The notes: generated from the letters alone by a model not told the origin. Positions 8,601-18,500 are shown, numbered from the stretch's first letter. The stretch: DNA of 64,000 nucleotides from Saccharomycopsis crataegensis (GCF_037102585.1 NW_027043821.1:779989-843988); one strand, 5' to 3'. Made by a program: numbers and translations.

Positions 8601-10158
8601 GTATTTTGCGGAGATTAGTAACAGTTTAAGGTTAATTGAGGACAAGGATAATAAAGCAAGTGATAATGCCAGCGATGTCGCAGAAACGAGAATTGATGAA
8701 GAAGATGTTAATGGTGATAGACTCGATGTGAGTCAGGGTATTTTGAAGAATTTTAAATTGATTGATGGTAAATTGTTTGGACGTACCAATCAATCTCCGT
8801 GGCGCCGGGTTGTTGGGGCGCTGCGGGCCCGTAGGTTAATTGAGTATGAGCATGGCAGAATGCATGCCGGGATAACTCAATTATACCTCGGGCTATCTTC
8901 TAAGTTTTATATGCGAAATCTTATGAAGATTGTCACTGCAGTAGTTGGTGGATGTGATACTTGTTTGAGAACAAAAATACGCCAACACCATTCCCATCCT
9001 ATTATGGCTGTTGATCCTCCAGGATTCACTTTCCAAAGAATTCTGATTGATATGATTACTGGATTGCCGGAATGTGGAGGATGTGATGCTATCCTTACCG
9101 TTGTTGATGATTTTTCGAAATTTTCTATTTTTATTGGATGCAACAAACAGATTGATACAATGGGTGTTGCTAAGGTGTTGTTCCATAATGTATTTGTGTA
9201 TTATGGTATTCCGTGTTTTATTCGCTCTGATCGTGATATTCGTTGGGCTAATAGCATTGCCAAGGATATTTCGAAGATTATGGGATTTAAGTATCATCTC
9301 ACGGCTGCTAACAACCCTCGTGGAAATGGTGTGGCAGAAGCCGCTAACAAGAAGGTAGTACAGCTCCTTCGTACTTTTGTTTCTGAAAATAAAGGTGATT
9401 GGTTGAGTTATTTGGCTGTGGCTCAGACTGCTATCAATTCATCTATTCACTCGGCTACCGGTATTTCGCCTTTCCAAGCGGTTTTTGGTCGCCAACCGTT
9501 GCTTCAATTGTCTGAACCTCAAGTTGTTGATATTGCTCATCACCTGATTAGTGAGTGGGGGAAGAGATTGAGGGCAATTCATTGGGCCGTTTCAGAACAA
9601 TTATCCCTGTATCAGCACCGGATGAATATAAGTGCCAATGCAGGAGCAAGCTTTGATGATTATACAGTTGGTCAGTACGTGCTTGTGCATCGCGAAGCGT
9701 ACACGAATAGTACTCGATACAAAAAAGTGACTGATGTGTATTTTGGTCCTTTTAAAGTAGTCAAGGTTATTAACAAGAATAGTTTTGAAATTGATTTACC
9801 GATATTAAACCTTAAATCAAGGGTGATTAATGCGAGGTTTTTACGTCCTTATTCGGTGCCTGAAGCTGCTTTTATTGATCTTCCCCGGACTGTTAATGAA
9901 TTTAAAGCTAGAGCTTCTGAGGTTAATGGTATTTTAGGATATGATCCTGACACTAGGTCTTTTGATGTTACCTTTCGGATGGCTCGTCCTGGTCATTGCT
10001 TTACGGTCCCGGTTGATGTTTTTGTGGATAGTGTTCCACTGGGTTTACAGAAGAACCTCTATGAGTCCATTAAGGACTTCTATGGTTCTTCTAGTATTCC
10101 TATCTGTAGAAAACCGTTGTTGGGTCGTTCCTTTCAAAGTTTGAATAGAAGATCTTGA
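5689..10158 (+). CDS. Ty3/gypsy-like Gag-Pol polyprotein
   Basis: A 1489-residue polyprotein in one frame, so Gag and Pol are made without frameshift or readthrough. In order: capsid-like region (about 1-290), zinc knuckle CFQCKGHGHQSMDC (about 297-310), aspartic protease LIDSGAS (about 361), reverse transcriptase with YVDD (about 675-678), RNase H starting ESDAS (about 825), integrase HHCC finger with CDTC, and catalytic D (about 1120), D (about 1181) and E (about 1217, 35 residues on). There is no clear chromodomain in the last ~150 residues; the C-terminus is where Ty3-like integrases can contact Pol III factors. All catalytic residues are present. The chosen ATG is the first in frame, 90 bp past the LTR. 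Confidence 0.95.
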   Translation: MTVFGLSPSSDEEDNYSGEENEMSMPGGPLDDSNRLLLMELVEMLHGKEKAGRVLDPMEVKFNGKPFSTGMLARTPMALHDFFQYAEHQMPLNWNDKYKMSFIVRNVAQDTFRSFSSFSDSLPSDISYRAFKAQVLAHFSRVDMVDILERTLWTIAQKGKALLSHVAEFQANVVYIPDWSERSKINRFIDSLDPRLQKHIADAGRIYEKLDDVISHALSINDLTERTIHTLTIPMPSTFSPMDRGGPMPMELDALQSVPSSRGNSYPRKSSGKIAALCKKFNLTQEEVRLLLILGNCFQCKGHGHQSMDCPRRGGGGSGARLAHLMDCVQEEDHAVPFEDVVAFKVPVTMGPAGFVTKALIDSGASYSFVNPSIFPKLGYDSADLTRISPRTIKTATNQYDAVDRYVIIPVTFNHTVVKIRCYVHPIVSPTVIVGLPFIREYAHLIDFANLTVGDVGVDDLDEKSIESISAMAALSLDPVEIDDPRLEKLLFDYADIFAEKLGINQVVESRGADNIRLEPMSEEVPTTPYIPKVKIALLHEVRNHIRRMVDSKLIQPSNSPYSSPFLVVKKKTGEIRLVIDFRQINLLLKRFNQNLPSYDELIQIFLANKVFSTVDLTEGFHQLTLDENSSRFTAFEFEGLKYEYLRLPFGLTSAPSHLQSYLAKKISHLSTARNYVDDVLLASPNREEHLGLLKQFFDVCRENKLFLKRLKCSFMSSKVRFLGWEIGPDGVEIPDDTREVIRKLKTPVNAKELQKTLGFTNYFRHFVASYSDLVVELYQFVSKNLEWDMETVSKRFASLKQALLETKVLSVPLSTDPATVFVIESDASGIAIGGVLKQLIPGSDELQIVGYYLRSLSIHEKNYPIRDKELLAVVYLLDKTAHLIFGHRIVVKTDHQSLSVLLKGNKEAENDRVKRWITKLAEFDIVLEYVKGTTNELADYLSRYVGALESVIPAVNLTEAEIKASIESDEYFAEISNSLRLIEDKDNKASDNASDVAETRIDEEDVNGDRLDVSQGILKNFKLIDGKLFGRTNQSPWRRVVGALRARRLIEYEHGRMHAGITQLYLGLSSKFYMRNLMKIVTAVVGGCDTCLRTKIRQHHSHPIMAVDPPGFTFQRILIDMITGLPECGGCDAILTVVDDFSKFSIFIGCNKQIDTMGVAKVLFHNVFVYYGIPCFIRSDRDIRWANSIAKDISKIMGFKYHLTAANNPRGNGVAEAANKKVVQLLRTFVSENKGDWLSYLAVAQTAINSSIHSATGISPFQAVFGRQPLLQLSEPQVVDIAHHLISEWGKRLRAIHWAVSEQLSLYQHRMNISANAGASFDDYTVGQYVLVHREAYTNSTRYKKVTDVYFGPFKVVKVINKNSFEIDLPILNLKSRVINARFLRPYSVPEAAFIDLPRTVNEFKARASEVNGILGYDPDTRSFDVTFRMARPGHCFTVPVDVFVDSVPLGLQKNLYESIKDFYGSSSIPICRKPLLGRSFQSLNRRS

Positions 10159-10168
10159 CGGGGGGAAT
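10155..10168 (+). other. Polypurine tract
   Basis: The run GACGGGGGGAAT lies between the gag-pol stop codon and the 3' LTR, the position of the plus-strand primer in LTR retrotransposons. Confidence 0.8.
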
Positions 10169-10372
10169 TGTTGTAGTATGGTTTGAGCTATTGGTTATAG
10201 GCAATGATACACGTGCTCATAACCATAAGCTCATAACCATTAGTATATAATTATAGTCGTCGATTATGAAAAGTTTTCAATATATATGATCTCTGGTTCT
10301 TCAGAGAGTATTACTAAATCAATCCTAACCCGTGACTAACTACATCTAGTATAGTCGCATCGTAATATAACA
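10169..10372 (+). repeat. 3' LTR (LTR-B) of the Ty3-like element
   Basis: 204 bp, same ends as the 5' LTR and essentially identical by eye, which points to a recent insertion. Followed by the target duplication ATTGG. Confidence 0.95.
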
Positions 10373-10722
10373 ATTGGGTTTTGTACAGATGACTTAACGG
10401 TTAACACGGGTATCAATGTGTTGAATAGATCCCGGGTTCGAGTCTCGGATAAGACGGTTTATTTACCATGGCTGAGCAATATATAATCTGCATGTGATTA
10501 TGACTCAGCCTAATAATTAGTCATTGTGCATATGATTAATCATCTAGAATGTTCTAGATGGATGTATGATTATAAATATGGGGCCTCTCCCCATAGTTTA
10601 AGTTTATATTTTGTTATTTAAATAGTTAGTTAGTTAAGAAGAATAAGAATAATAACAAGGATAGTTTGATAGTATTTGTTATTGGTAATGACTACTGTAA
10701 CTAGGGTTACAAAACTTCAACA
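10373..10722 (+). repeat. LTR-D, remainder after the Ty3-like insertion
   Basis: Continues the LTR-D begun at 5362, from ATTGGGTTTTG to TTACAAAACTTCAACA. It includes the tRNA-like module. It ends directly against an LTR-E fragment at 10723. Confidence 0.85.
10378..10455 (+). other. tRNA-like module of LTR-D (second copy)
   Basis: A-box-like TGACTTAACGG at 10390-10400 and B-box GGTTCGAGTCT at 10435-10445. The T-arm CCGGG/CTCGG pairs better here than in the copy at 4421-4498. The Ty3-like LTR ends at 10372, 17 bp from the A-box, matching real tRNA targets in this window. Confidence 0.65.
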
Positions 10723-10977
10723 CCTACAATCAAGGGGTCTGTAGGTCATATACTAGGAACCAGATCATTAGATCTCTACTAATAAATATTATAGTCGTTG
10801 CTTTCAAAATTATATTTACAGTCATTATTGGTTTAAGGTTGCTAGGTGTCGTGCTGTTTGTCCTTACTACTGTCCTTATATTTAACTCTATTATCTAAAG
10901 TGTTTGTCATTATACGTGAGTGCGTTTGTTTCGTCTTTATATATTAAAGTACTTTGTAGACCTCTAGAATTCTAACA
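10723..10977 (-). repeat. LTR-E fragment
   Basis: The reverse complement matches the first ~255 bp of LTR-E (complete copies at 28822-29271 and 26373-26822), ending GAATTCTAACA. The other end is cut by LTR-D. From 10978 to 11116 I see no feature. Confidence 0.8.
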
Positions 10978-11116
10978 AAGTTAACAATATATTAGTATTC
11001 CGTCGATGACTAAGCGAACCAATACATCACAGGTATGGTGGTGCGAAAAAAAAAATCGTGTTTCAGCTCGAAAGTTACAGAAATCTCAGCGACTTCTACA
11101 AAAAGAATGAAACAAT

Positions 11117-11189
11117 TGGACGAGTTGGGAATTGAACCCAAGACCTCTCCCATGCTAAGGGAGCGCGCTACCAACTGCGCCACACGCCC
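11117..11189 (-). tRNA. tRNA-Ala (AGC)
   Basis: 73 nt; acceptor GGGCGTG...CTCGTCC with the G3:U70 pair that marks alanine tRNAs; anticodon loop TTAGCAT; T-loop TTCAATT. No intron. It lies 12 bp downstream of tRNA-Thr on the same strand. Confidence 0.96.
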
Positions 11190-11201
11190 AAACAAAGAGT
11201 A

Positions 11202-11274
11202 TGCCCTCACTCAGATTTGAACTGAGGATCGCTACATTACTAGTGTAGCGCCTTACCAACTTGGCCATAAGGGC
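11202..11274 (-). tRNA. tRNA-Thr (AGT)
   Basis: 73 nt; acceptor GCCCTTA...TGAGGGC; anticodon loop CTAGTAA gives AGT; T-loop TTCAAAT. First gene of a Thr-Ala pair. An LTR-A end starts 12 bp upstream at 11287. Confidence 0.96.
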
Positions 11275-11286
11275 GTCCATGAATTG

Positions 11287-11328
11287 TGTTATATTATCGG
11301 ATCATGGTTGAGTTGAGTCCTGGTTACC
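11287..11328 (+). repeat. LTR-A variant, first 42 bp, cut by SINE-S
   Basis: TGTTATATTATCGG...CTGGTTACC is the start of the LTR-A variant also seen at 29839-29885. It breaks off at about the position where other LTR-A copies are cut by LINEs. It begins 12 bp upstream of tRNA-Thr. Confidence 0.8.
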
Positions 11329-11732
11329 CCTTGGGTCGCGTGTTCGAACCCCGCTCGCGGCATTAACCACCAGGTCACGCTCAGTACGCTAACTGAGTAA
11401 GGAGTAATACCACTCTGAAGGTAAGATACAAGGGGGTTTTAGTGAGTAAAAATCTCACACTACCGGTAAGGTTGCGTCGCTGGTGTCTTTCGAAGATTTC
11501 CTCCTCCCTGGCTAAAAAAAAAATAGTGACAGGTTGCTACAAGTCAAAAACATTGCATTTTCCAACCCAAACTCCCGGGTTACCAAAAATATTGGGAGAA
11601 AACGGATACCAAATAAGTCGCCATAGCTGCGCATAATTGATCATAATAACCGTACATAAAAAGTGCGATGACCTATATAGCTCTTAGTAGTTAAATATAG
11701 GGACTTTATAAAAAAAAAAGAAACAAAGATCG
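11329..11732 (+). mobile_element. SINE-S copy 1 (tRNA-derived SINE, 5'-truncated)
   Basis: Starts inside the tRNA-like head at GGGTCGCG with B-box GTTCGAACCCC, then a ~300-bp body and an A-run at about 11711-11720. The body includes TTTTAGTGAGTAAAAATCTC, shared with the LINE-III 3' UTR. A full copy with A-box and B-box is at 62140-62590 (minus). No ORF. Length, Pol III head and A-rich 3' end fit a SINE moved by a LINE. Confidence 0.75.
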
Positions 11733-14700
11733 TCCGAGTCGCTTAAAAAGCTAATCAAAACTTTCAAGCTTGCAGATATCTATGAACATCCAAAATTGCA
11801 CCAGATTAAAAAGAATTGGACTAACCAATCCACCACGGAAGAAAGTAGTCGCAGAATAGATCGTTTTTATATCAGTCAGTCCATGATCTCCGACAAAAAC
11901 AGATTTCATATTCAAATGTCCCAACAAAACTATCTAAAGTCTTCTTCAACTCACGATTCTATTATTCTTGAAATCAACACTCAACCTCATGCAATGACTT
12001 ACATCCCCCAACATAATATCATTAAAAATCATATTATTCAATGGCTTCTGAAGATCAAGTTTCCACCCACTGTGAACTCTACTTCAGACCTCATTTCCGA
12101 GATTCGCTTGAAGCTGAATTTTTTGACGATGGTACACAAGAAAATAACAGAAAATACTGATGAACCAAATTATTATGACCACATAAGAACTAGGTTCCAC
12201 CAACACTCCATACCGCGCCCAATCAAAGCCCTCAAAGCTTCAGATGGCGCTTTATTGACATCACAGCAAGACATGCTTCTAGAAGTAACCAATTACTATC
12301 AAAAACTCTACGATGGATCTCGTGGTTCAAAGAGCTCGGAAAATATAGAAAGGTTCATCAACGCCTCCTTTGGAGATCAGTTACCACTAACCAACACTGA
12401 ATCCAACAACTTGAACAAACCAATCACCATGACAGAATTGGAATATGCCGTTACTGAATCCAATACTCAATCCGCCCCCGGGGTAGATGGTATACCATAC
12501 GGCGTTTATAAGTCTCTCTTTCCTCAAATAAAACACATACTTCTAAAAGAATTTAACCAAATTCTTTCTTCAGGGGAAATTCCATTCAACTATCGAACCA
12601 TAAAATTCACTCTCATACCAAAACCAAACAAAGATGTTCAAAAAGTGGAGAATTACAGGCCCATAGCATTAATCAACACAAATTTGAAACTCTTTTCCAG
12701 CATCATCAACGCCCGTTTGCTCCCGTTCTTGCAAAAAATTATCGGCCCAAATCAAGTTGGTTTCATACCTGAAAGATCCTCCTTCTCTAATATAACAATT
12801 TTCGGTGACTTGCTTTCCAGTTTAATATCCCCACAAGACAAGCCACATGTCAATCATTCTACTAACCACCGAATCATGCTTGCTGACTTTGAAAAGGCTT
12901 TTGACCAGATTTCCCATCTATACCTTAAAATATTACTTCGAAAACACAATTTTGGAAAAATGACGGAAACTATTCACGCTATCCTTACCAAAGCCCTCGG
13001 AACCATTTGCCTAAATAACATTACAGGCCCTTCTTTCCCATTAAGAAACGGAACCCTTCAGGGCAACCCACTTTCACCAACAATTTTCGCGTTAGCCCTT
13101 GAACCTTTTCTAAGAGCCATCCAAAGATTAAATAAAGGATTCAGTTACAACCATAAGATCCAACCAAACATCATCCCCAGAGTCAAATACCTTGCCTATG
13201 CAGATGATGTTACCTTATTCTTGAGAGATTATAATGACTTCAAAAACACTATGAAGATAATTCAGGCGTTCGAACAAGTCAGTGGTTCTAAATTAAACAA
13301 AAGCAAATCCAGATTAATTGTTTCATGCGATCAAATACCATTCCAGTCCGACTTCCAAATAGATATTGCTGACAATAATTATGAAATCCAATATCTAGGC
13401 GTTAAAATTGGGAATTCGTGTCAAACCTGGCCTAATACTCTCCAAAAAGACATCAGCACCAAATATTACATGACCAACATGAATTCACTACCAATATCAA
13501 GTCAAATAGTCGGATATAACACATATATCTTGTCTAAGCTATATTACCACGAGATTCATGCACCTATGCTTCCAGACCAAATAGATTTGCTAGAACAATC
13601 CATCAAAAACCAGGGGAACAAAAAACTGAAAATCTCCATGGACACTTTAAAAACAAGCCCATTGAAAGGAGGATATGGCATGGTGGATATCAAAAGCCAA
13701 TTGAGCTACCGCAAGGCAAAAATCTTTCAACAACTCTTTCTCCAATCTTTAAACCCATATTGCCAGTTACTCCGATTCAAGCTCCAACTAGCAATAAACA
13801 TGATCATCAAACAAAATCTATCCGAGGAAGAGCAGTCGATACAAGGATATATAAAAACCCAATACTGGTGGCGGGTAATATTGGGTGACCAGATCAATAT
13901 CAAGAATAAGAGAGACAGCAGGTCCATACTCAACCAGGTTATAAATCTTCCAATGTTCACCACAGCGGAAAAATGTGCTTTTGTGGCTTGGTATAAATTA
14001 TTGTCCAAACCAATATCTCAACAACAAACATTGAACCCAATGAATATCAAACACTCAGACCTTGCCAAGTCCATTCAAGACGGTATACCAACTATCTATC
14101 AAATGGAGATCCCAAAACTGGTCATGGAGTTTGAACACAAACAGGGAAGCAAGAAAAAAAGAGCCAGAATTGATAAACAAAAATTATCCACCACTTTAAC
14201 CAATATCCAAGAAGTCACCCAAACGAAACAAAACTCTTTCTGGAAGAGACTCCACAAATACCAACATAATAGCCCTGGTTACTTTGAAAACATACACATA
14301 TTCCACTTAGGTGCTGAACAATTTTATTACCAACATAGAAAATGTCACTATTGCGGGCTCGAAACCGTCTCTCAAGACCAACAACATGAATCACCAGAAC
14401 TCCAAGTCAAGATCAAAATGACCCATTTCCTAATTCAATGCCCATTATCAACCGAGTTATGGTCAAGATTGAAAATCCCAATTCCATTAGCATGGAATAA
14501 CTTAATCGCTCCCAATCATTCAGAATCAACAATCAAAAAGATCGACCGCTATCTATGCTATCAACGCAAACTCTCACGCCTAAGATATCATAACCAAATT
14601 GATTGGAACACATCAATTAACAACTTGATTTATATCATTACTACTGGGAGCTGAATAGTCGATCAAAACAAAAAAGAAAAAAAAAAATTAACAAAAACAA

Positions 14701-14870
14701 TAACAAAAAAAACATTTTATTTAAATACTATTAATTATCACTAAAGGGTTTTTCACCATATGATATGGTTTTCCCTAACATATATAATGAGCATTAGCTT
14801 ATAAGATTTTACATAGATATATATAATTATATATTTATTAATAAATCGAACTTTGAAGGAAAAAAAAAAT
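11733..14870 (+). mobile_element. LINE-II copy a, 5'-truncated
   Basis: Begins within the endonuclease part of ORF2 directly after SINE-S, runs through ORF2, a 3' UTR with the CCATA/TATGG hairpin at 14756-14775, the tail ATAAATCGAACTTTGAAGG and an A-run. It is then joined to a LINE-I tail. Related to LINE-I across the RT but clearly a separate family. Confidence 0.88.
11796..14654 (+). CDS. LINE-II ORF2 (partial endonuclease, reverse transcriptase)
   Basis: 952 codons open from an internal methionine; the same frame is already LINE-coding from about 11738. It keeps the last endonuclease motifs (RRIDRFYIS and SSTHDS), the reverse transcriptase (NYRPIALINTN, GFIPERSS where LINE-I has GFIPGRSS, AYADD box) and a C-terminal CHYCG...H...C zinc segment. 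The N-terminal endonuclease half is lost, so insertion competence is doubtful. Confidence 0.85.
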   Translation: MHQIKKNWTNQSTTEESSRRIDRFYISQSMISDKNRFHIQMSQQNYLKSSSTHDSIILEINTQPHAMTYIPQHNIIKNHIIQWLLKIKFPPTVNSTSDLISEIRLKLNFLTMVHKKITENTDEPNYYDHIRTRFHQHSIPRPIKALKASDGALLTSQQDMLLEVTNYYQKLYDGSRGSKSSENIERFINASFGDQLPLTNTESNNLNKPITMTELEYAVTESNTQSAPGVDGIPYGVYKSLFPQIKHILLKEFNQILSSGEIPFNYRTIKFTLIPKPNKDVQKVENYRPIALINTNLKLFSSIINARLLPFLQKIIGPNQVGFIPERSSFSNITIFGDLLSSLISPQDKPHVNHSTNHRIMLADFEKAFDQISHLYLKILLRKHNFGKMTETIHAILTKALGTICLNNITGPSFPLRNGTLQGNPLSPTIFALALEPFLRAIQRLNKGFSYNHKIQPNIIPRVKYLAYADDVTLFLRDYNDFKNTMKIIQAFEQVSGSKLNKSKSRLIVSCDQIPFQSDFQIDIADNNYEIQYLGVKIGNSCQTWPNTLQKDISTKYYMTNMNSLPISSQIVGYNTYILSKLYYHEIHAPMLPDQIDLLEQSIKNQGNKKLKISMDTLKTSPLKGGYGMVDIKSQLSYRKAKIFQQLFLQSLNPYCQLLRFKLQLAINMIIKQNLSEEEQSIQGYIKTQYWWRVILGDQINIKNKRDSRSILNQVINLPMFTTAEKCAFVAWYKLLSKPISQQQTLNPMNIKHSDLAKSIQDGIPTIYQMEIPKLVMEFEHKQGSKKKRARIDKQKLSTTLTNIQEVTQTKQNSFWKRLHKYQHNSPGYFENIHIFHLGAEQFYYQHRKCHYCGLETVSQDQQHESPELQVKIKMTHFLIQCPLSTELWSRLKIPIPLAWNNLIAPNHSESTIKKIDRYLCYQRKLSRLRYHNQIDWNTSINNLIYIITTGS

Positions 14871-14916
14871 ATAATTAATTAATATATTGAATTTTGTCTT
14901 TAAAAAAAAAAAAAAA
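14871..14916 (+). mobile_element. LINE-I tail fragment
   Basis: About 46 bp equal to the last part of LINE-I (AATATATTGAATTTTGTC then poly(A)), placed between the LINE-II poly(A) and the start of a LINE ORF1. One link in a chain of same-orientation LINE pieces. Confidence 0.75.
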
Positions 14917-14936
14917 GTGGACCAAATTCGATTATC

Positions 14937-15287
14937 ATGAGAACCACTAGAAATAGTAATAAAGCTACTCCAAACTACTCCACCGACCCTACTAATGATC
15001 CCCCAATCATTGAAACCCCGGTTTCTTTGGGCTCTTCATTGGATGTTGGCGCAACATCTGAAACCCCGATCCCGATAGCAAACATAAACAAACAAGCTAA
15101 AGATCAAGATTCCGATGAACAAATTACTGATGCAGCCGACAATACTATTAATAGTACTGTTGAAACCTTTTTAACTGCTTCAGAAGATCCTGAAGCGGAC
15201 CAAAACATGGATTCCAACGCCATTTCTACCCCAACTACCTCTCCAGTAATTAATGTTTCTTCAGTTGATTGTGTTGTAGTTTTGTAA
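14937..15287 (+). pseudogene. LINE ORF1a N-terminal fragment (NYSTDPTNDPP family)
   Basis: A short leader (14917-14936) precedes ATG and ~112 residues of an acidic, probably disordered protein, cut at 15271 by the copia LTR; the last codons are LTR sequence. It carries NYSTDPTNDPP at residues 13-23, also present in LINE-I and LINE-III ORF1a, with synonymous codon changes between copies. Family is uncertain; LINE-II is possible since its ORF1 is otherwise missing here. Confidence 0.7.
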
Positions 15288-15542
15288 CTCTAGTTACAAA
15301 AGACATTGATAACAATAATATTCAATAATATTTATTCCCTTGTTATACTTGTTTTCTATCTAAATTATATAAAGGACAAACTCAGACTATGGGGGCATGG
15401 CCCATATTTATATTAATCTCAATGTGTTCTAGAAGGTTCCATAAGCTCTAGAATGCTCCATGGAATTCTAGAAGGTTCCATAAGTTCTAGAAGGTTCCAT
15501 GAACAATGACTAACCACATAACTTTGGATTGCCAACTCAACA
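15272..15542 (-). repeat. 3' LTR (LTR-C) of copia element 1
   Basis: In sense orientation it runs TGTTGAGTTGGCAATCC to CAAAACTACAACA. It holds four heat-shock-like units (15427-15510) and a downstream TATATAATTTAG box. Confidence 0.92.
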
Positions 15543-15549
15543 CCCTCTC

Positions 15550-18500
15550 TCAATTCAAAGTCTCCATACCACAGAGCCTTCTCAACTCCAAGAATTGAGG
15601 GGCAGCAAGACCTTTTGTAAACATATCAGCAATCATAACACCAGTGCTCAAGTACTCCAAATTGATAGAGCCAGATCCAATGTGGTCCCTGATAAAGTGA
15701 GTCCTGATGTCAATGTGTTTGGTGCGATGATGGAAAGCTGGATGCTTTGCCATCTCAATACACCCTTGGTTATCATCAAACATCCTCACTGGACCAGTAT
15801 TGATCCCAAATTCCTTGAACACTTGCATTAGCCATAATGCTTCCTTGACTCCTTCACTTAGTGACATGTATTCAGCCTCTGCCGTAGAAAGAGCAACAGT
15901 AGCTTGCTTCTTAGATCTCCATGTGATTGCACCATTGGCATATTTGAACACAAACCCAGTAGTAGATTTTCTGTCTGACTTATCTCCAGCCCAGTCAGCA
16001 TCACAGTATCCAAGAAGCTCACCGTTATCATTATTGCCAGCCTCATATCTTATTCCCAAATCTTTGGTTCCTTTCAAGTATCTTAAAACTCTCTTTGCTG
16101 CCTTATAATGCACCTCCTTTGGTTCCTTGAGGTATCTGGATAGAACACCGACGATATAGCTGATATCGCTTCTAACAGTATTAGCAGCAAACAATAATTT
16201 TCCAACCAAAGATCTGTAAGCTGTGGCATCACAATCCTCAGCACTGTTGTCCACCAAGGTGAGCTCCTGACCAGCAATAGTAGGCGTCTTATCGTGGTTG
16301 CAATTCTCCGTTCCAAATTCCTTCAACATAGAGCCAATATAGTCTTTCAAGCTCATGTTAATACCTCCATTATCTTGCGAGATATTGATACCCAAAAATT
16401 TCCTGACTATTCCCAAGTCCTTCATCTTGAAGACATTCATCAATTCACTTTTCACTTTCCTGATGGCAAAATCTGAGGTACCAGCTATCAATAAGTCGTC
16501 AACATAGAGGGCAACCATCACAAATGACTTTTCAGACTTTCTTGAGTACAAACAATATTCAGCACCGTTTCTAACAAAACCAAGAGACGACAATACACTG
16601 TGGATTCTCTCATTCCACACCAAGGGAGCTTGCTTCAATCCATATAAGCTTTTCTTCAATCTCAAAACCATTGTTTCTTTTCCCTTAACCACATACCCTT
16701 CCGGCTGTGTCATGTATAATTCTTCCTGAAGAGATCCGTTGAGGAATGCAGTTTTCACATCCATCTGATGAACTGCCATTCCATTCTTGGCAGCGATACT
16801 CAACATCAACCTGATAGATTCATAACGCACCACAGGTGAGAATGTCTCATTGTAGTCAATACCCTTCACCTGTGTGAATCCTCGAGCAACAAGTCTTCCC
16901 TTGAAGACTCCGTTATCTTTCTTTGCAAAGACCCAACGACATGTAATTGGCTTTCTTCCTTTCGGCAACTCGACCAATTCATAAGTGGAATTCTCCTTGT
17001 GAGCCGCAATTTCTTCGTCACAAGGGCGCTTCCATTCTGCACTTTCGTTGCTCTTCATGGCTTCCTTATAATTTCCAGGAACATCACTTCCACCAGCCAA
17101 AGCAGCAGCTTCACCAGCCATAAAACAAGAGGCAACATAATTCACAGGTTTGTACTCTAACAACTTGCCTTCGGCATCATCATTCAGTTCTGATTCCTCA
17201 TCACAATCACTTGGCTGTTCAACATGTGGCTCGATTTCCGAAACCACCAAGTTGTCATTGCTACTACCATTAGGAACAAAAGAAGTAAGCTCTTTTGAGC
17301 TACTGTCGTTTCTGTATTTCTTCCTTTGTGGTTTCTCAATAGCAATTTCCCTCTCTGAATCTGAACTGAATGTATCAGATTCTTGTTCAACTTCTGCCAA
17401 GATCCCAAATGGATTTCTTTTAATCAAACCTGTACTTTTCTTGGGTCTAGAACCCGATGATCTTTTCCTTTTTGTAGCAGTAACCAACTTGAACTCTTCT
17501 GAAACCATCCTTGATGGGATTAACTCTCCAGTGGCATCCTCATCATCGTCTATGATTCTCATTTCCACGTCTTTGCTTGAGGAAACAGTGGACTCTCTTT
17601 CTGAATCATCCAAATCGGAAACCATTCGTTCATCATCAACCGAGATCTCACTTGCAACATCCTCTAAGTCTGGATCACTTATAACAGGGCCTGGTGCAAC
17701 GCCACCAGCAAAACCCATACCACCAGAGCTGCTTACCTTAGCAATCTCGGTATCCCAATCAGTGACTCGCTTCACATCCTGATAGTAATATCTTGACTCA
17801 TCAAATCTGACCTGAGTCGCCACAATAATCTTGTTGGCAGCAGGATCAAAAATTCTGTACGCACAGTGATCTCTATCATACCCGAGCATCACTCCAACCT
17901 TGGCGGTAGCATCAAATTTTCCATTTCTCAAACTGTTTGGTATAACCACATATGCAAGGGAACCAAAGCAGCGAAGATGGTCAAGGCCCGGCTTGTATCC
18001 ATACCAACGACCATATGGTGTGTGGAAATTAATAACGCGGGATGGCGTCCTGTTAATCAAATAAACAGCCGTGCGGACACCTTCAGACCAAAACTGAACC
18101 GGCATAGAAGCCCCAATAATTAAAGACCTAGTTTTGTCTTGAATTGTCCGATGCATTCTTTCAGCAACACCATTTTGATAACTATGGTGTGCCACAGTTA
18201 ACTCATGGGCAATACCTTTGCTTCTCATGAAATCATGCAACTTTCCTGTAACAAATTCACCACCATTATCAGTGCGGATAGTTCCCACGGTAAACTCTTT
18301 TCCCTGAGACTTGAACATTGTTTCGGTGTATGTAATAAACTCAATAATCCTGTCAGCACACTCTGACTTGTTTTTCAAACACTTGACCTCCACAAACTTG
18401 GAATACCCGTCGACAATAGTGAGAAAATATTTGCTCGAATCAATAGACCCATAATTGATTGGGCCACACACGTCCATATGCAACAATTGTAAAGGCTGTT

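Larger units (their letters stand above)
5393..10372 (+). mobile_element. Full-length Ty3/gypsy-like retrotransposon (LTR-B family)
   Basis: 4980 bp with two 204-bp LTRs, a primer-binding site, one gag-pol ORF and a polypurine tract, flanked by the 5-bp duplication ATTGG. It is inserted in LTR-D, 17 bp upstream of the A-box of the tRNA-like module; real tRNA genes in this window show LTR-B ends at 17-19 bp from their A-boxes. The domain order PR-RT-RNaseH-IN defines the Ty3/gypsy group. With an uninterrupted ORF and matching LTRs it may be active. Confidence 0.95.

Noticed and set aside
11035-11220. Small plus-strand frame across tRNA-Ala
   Set aside because: It reads through the tRNA gene antisense; no evidence of coding.
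17150-17782. 210-codon plus-strand frame inside copia element 1 (and its mirror at 33030-33662)
   Set aside because: Antisense shadow of the acidic, Ser-rich linker of Pol; no start context or motif of its own.
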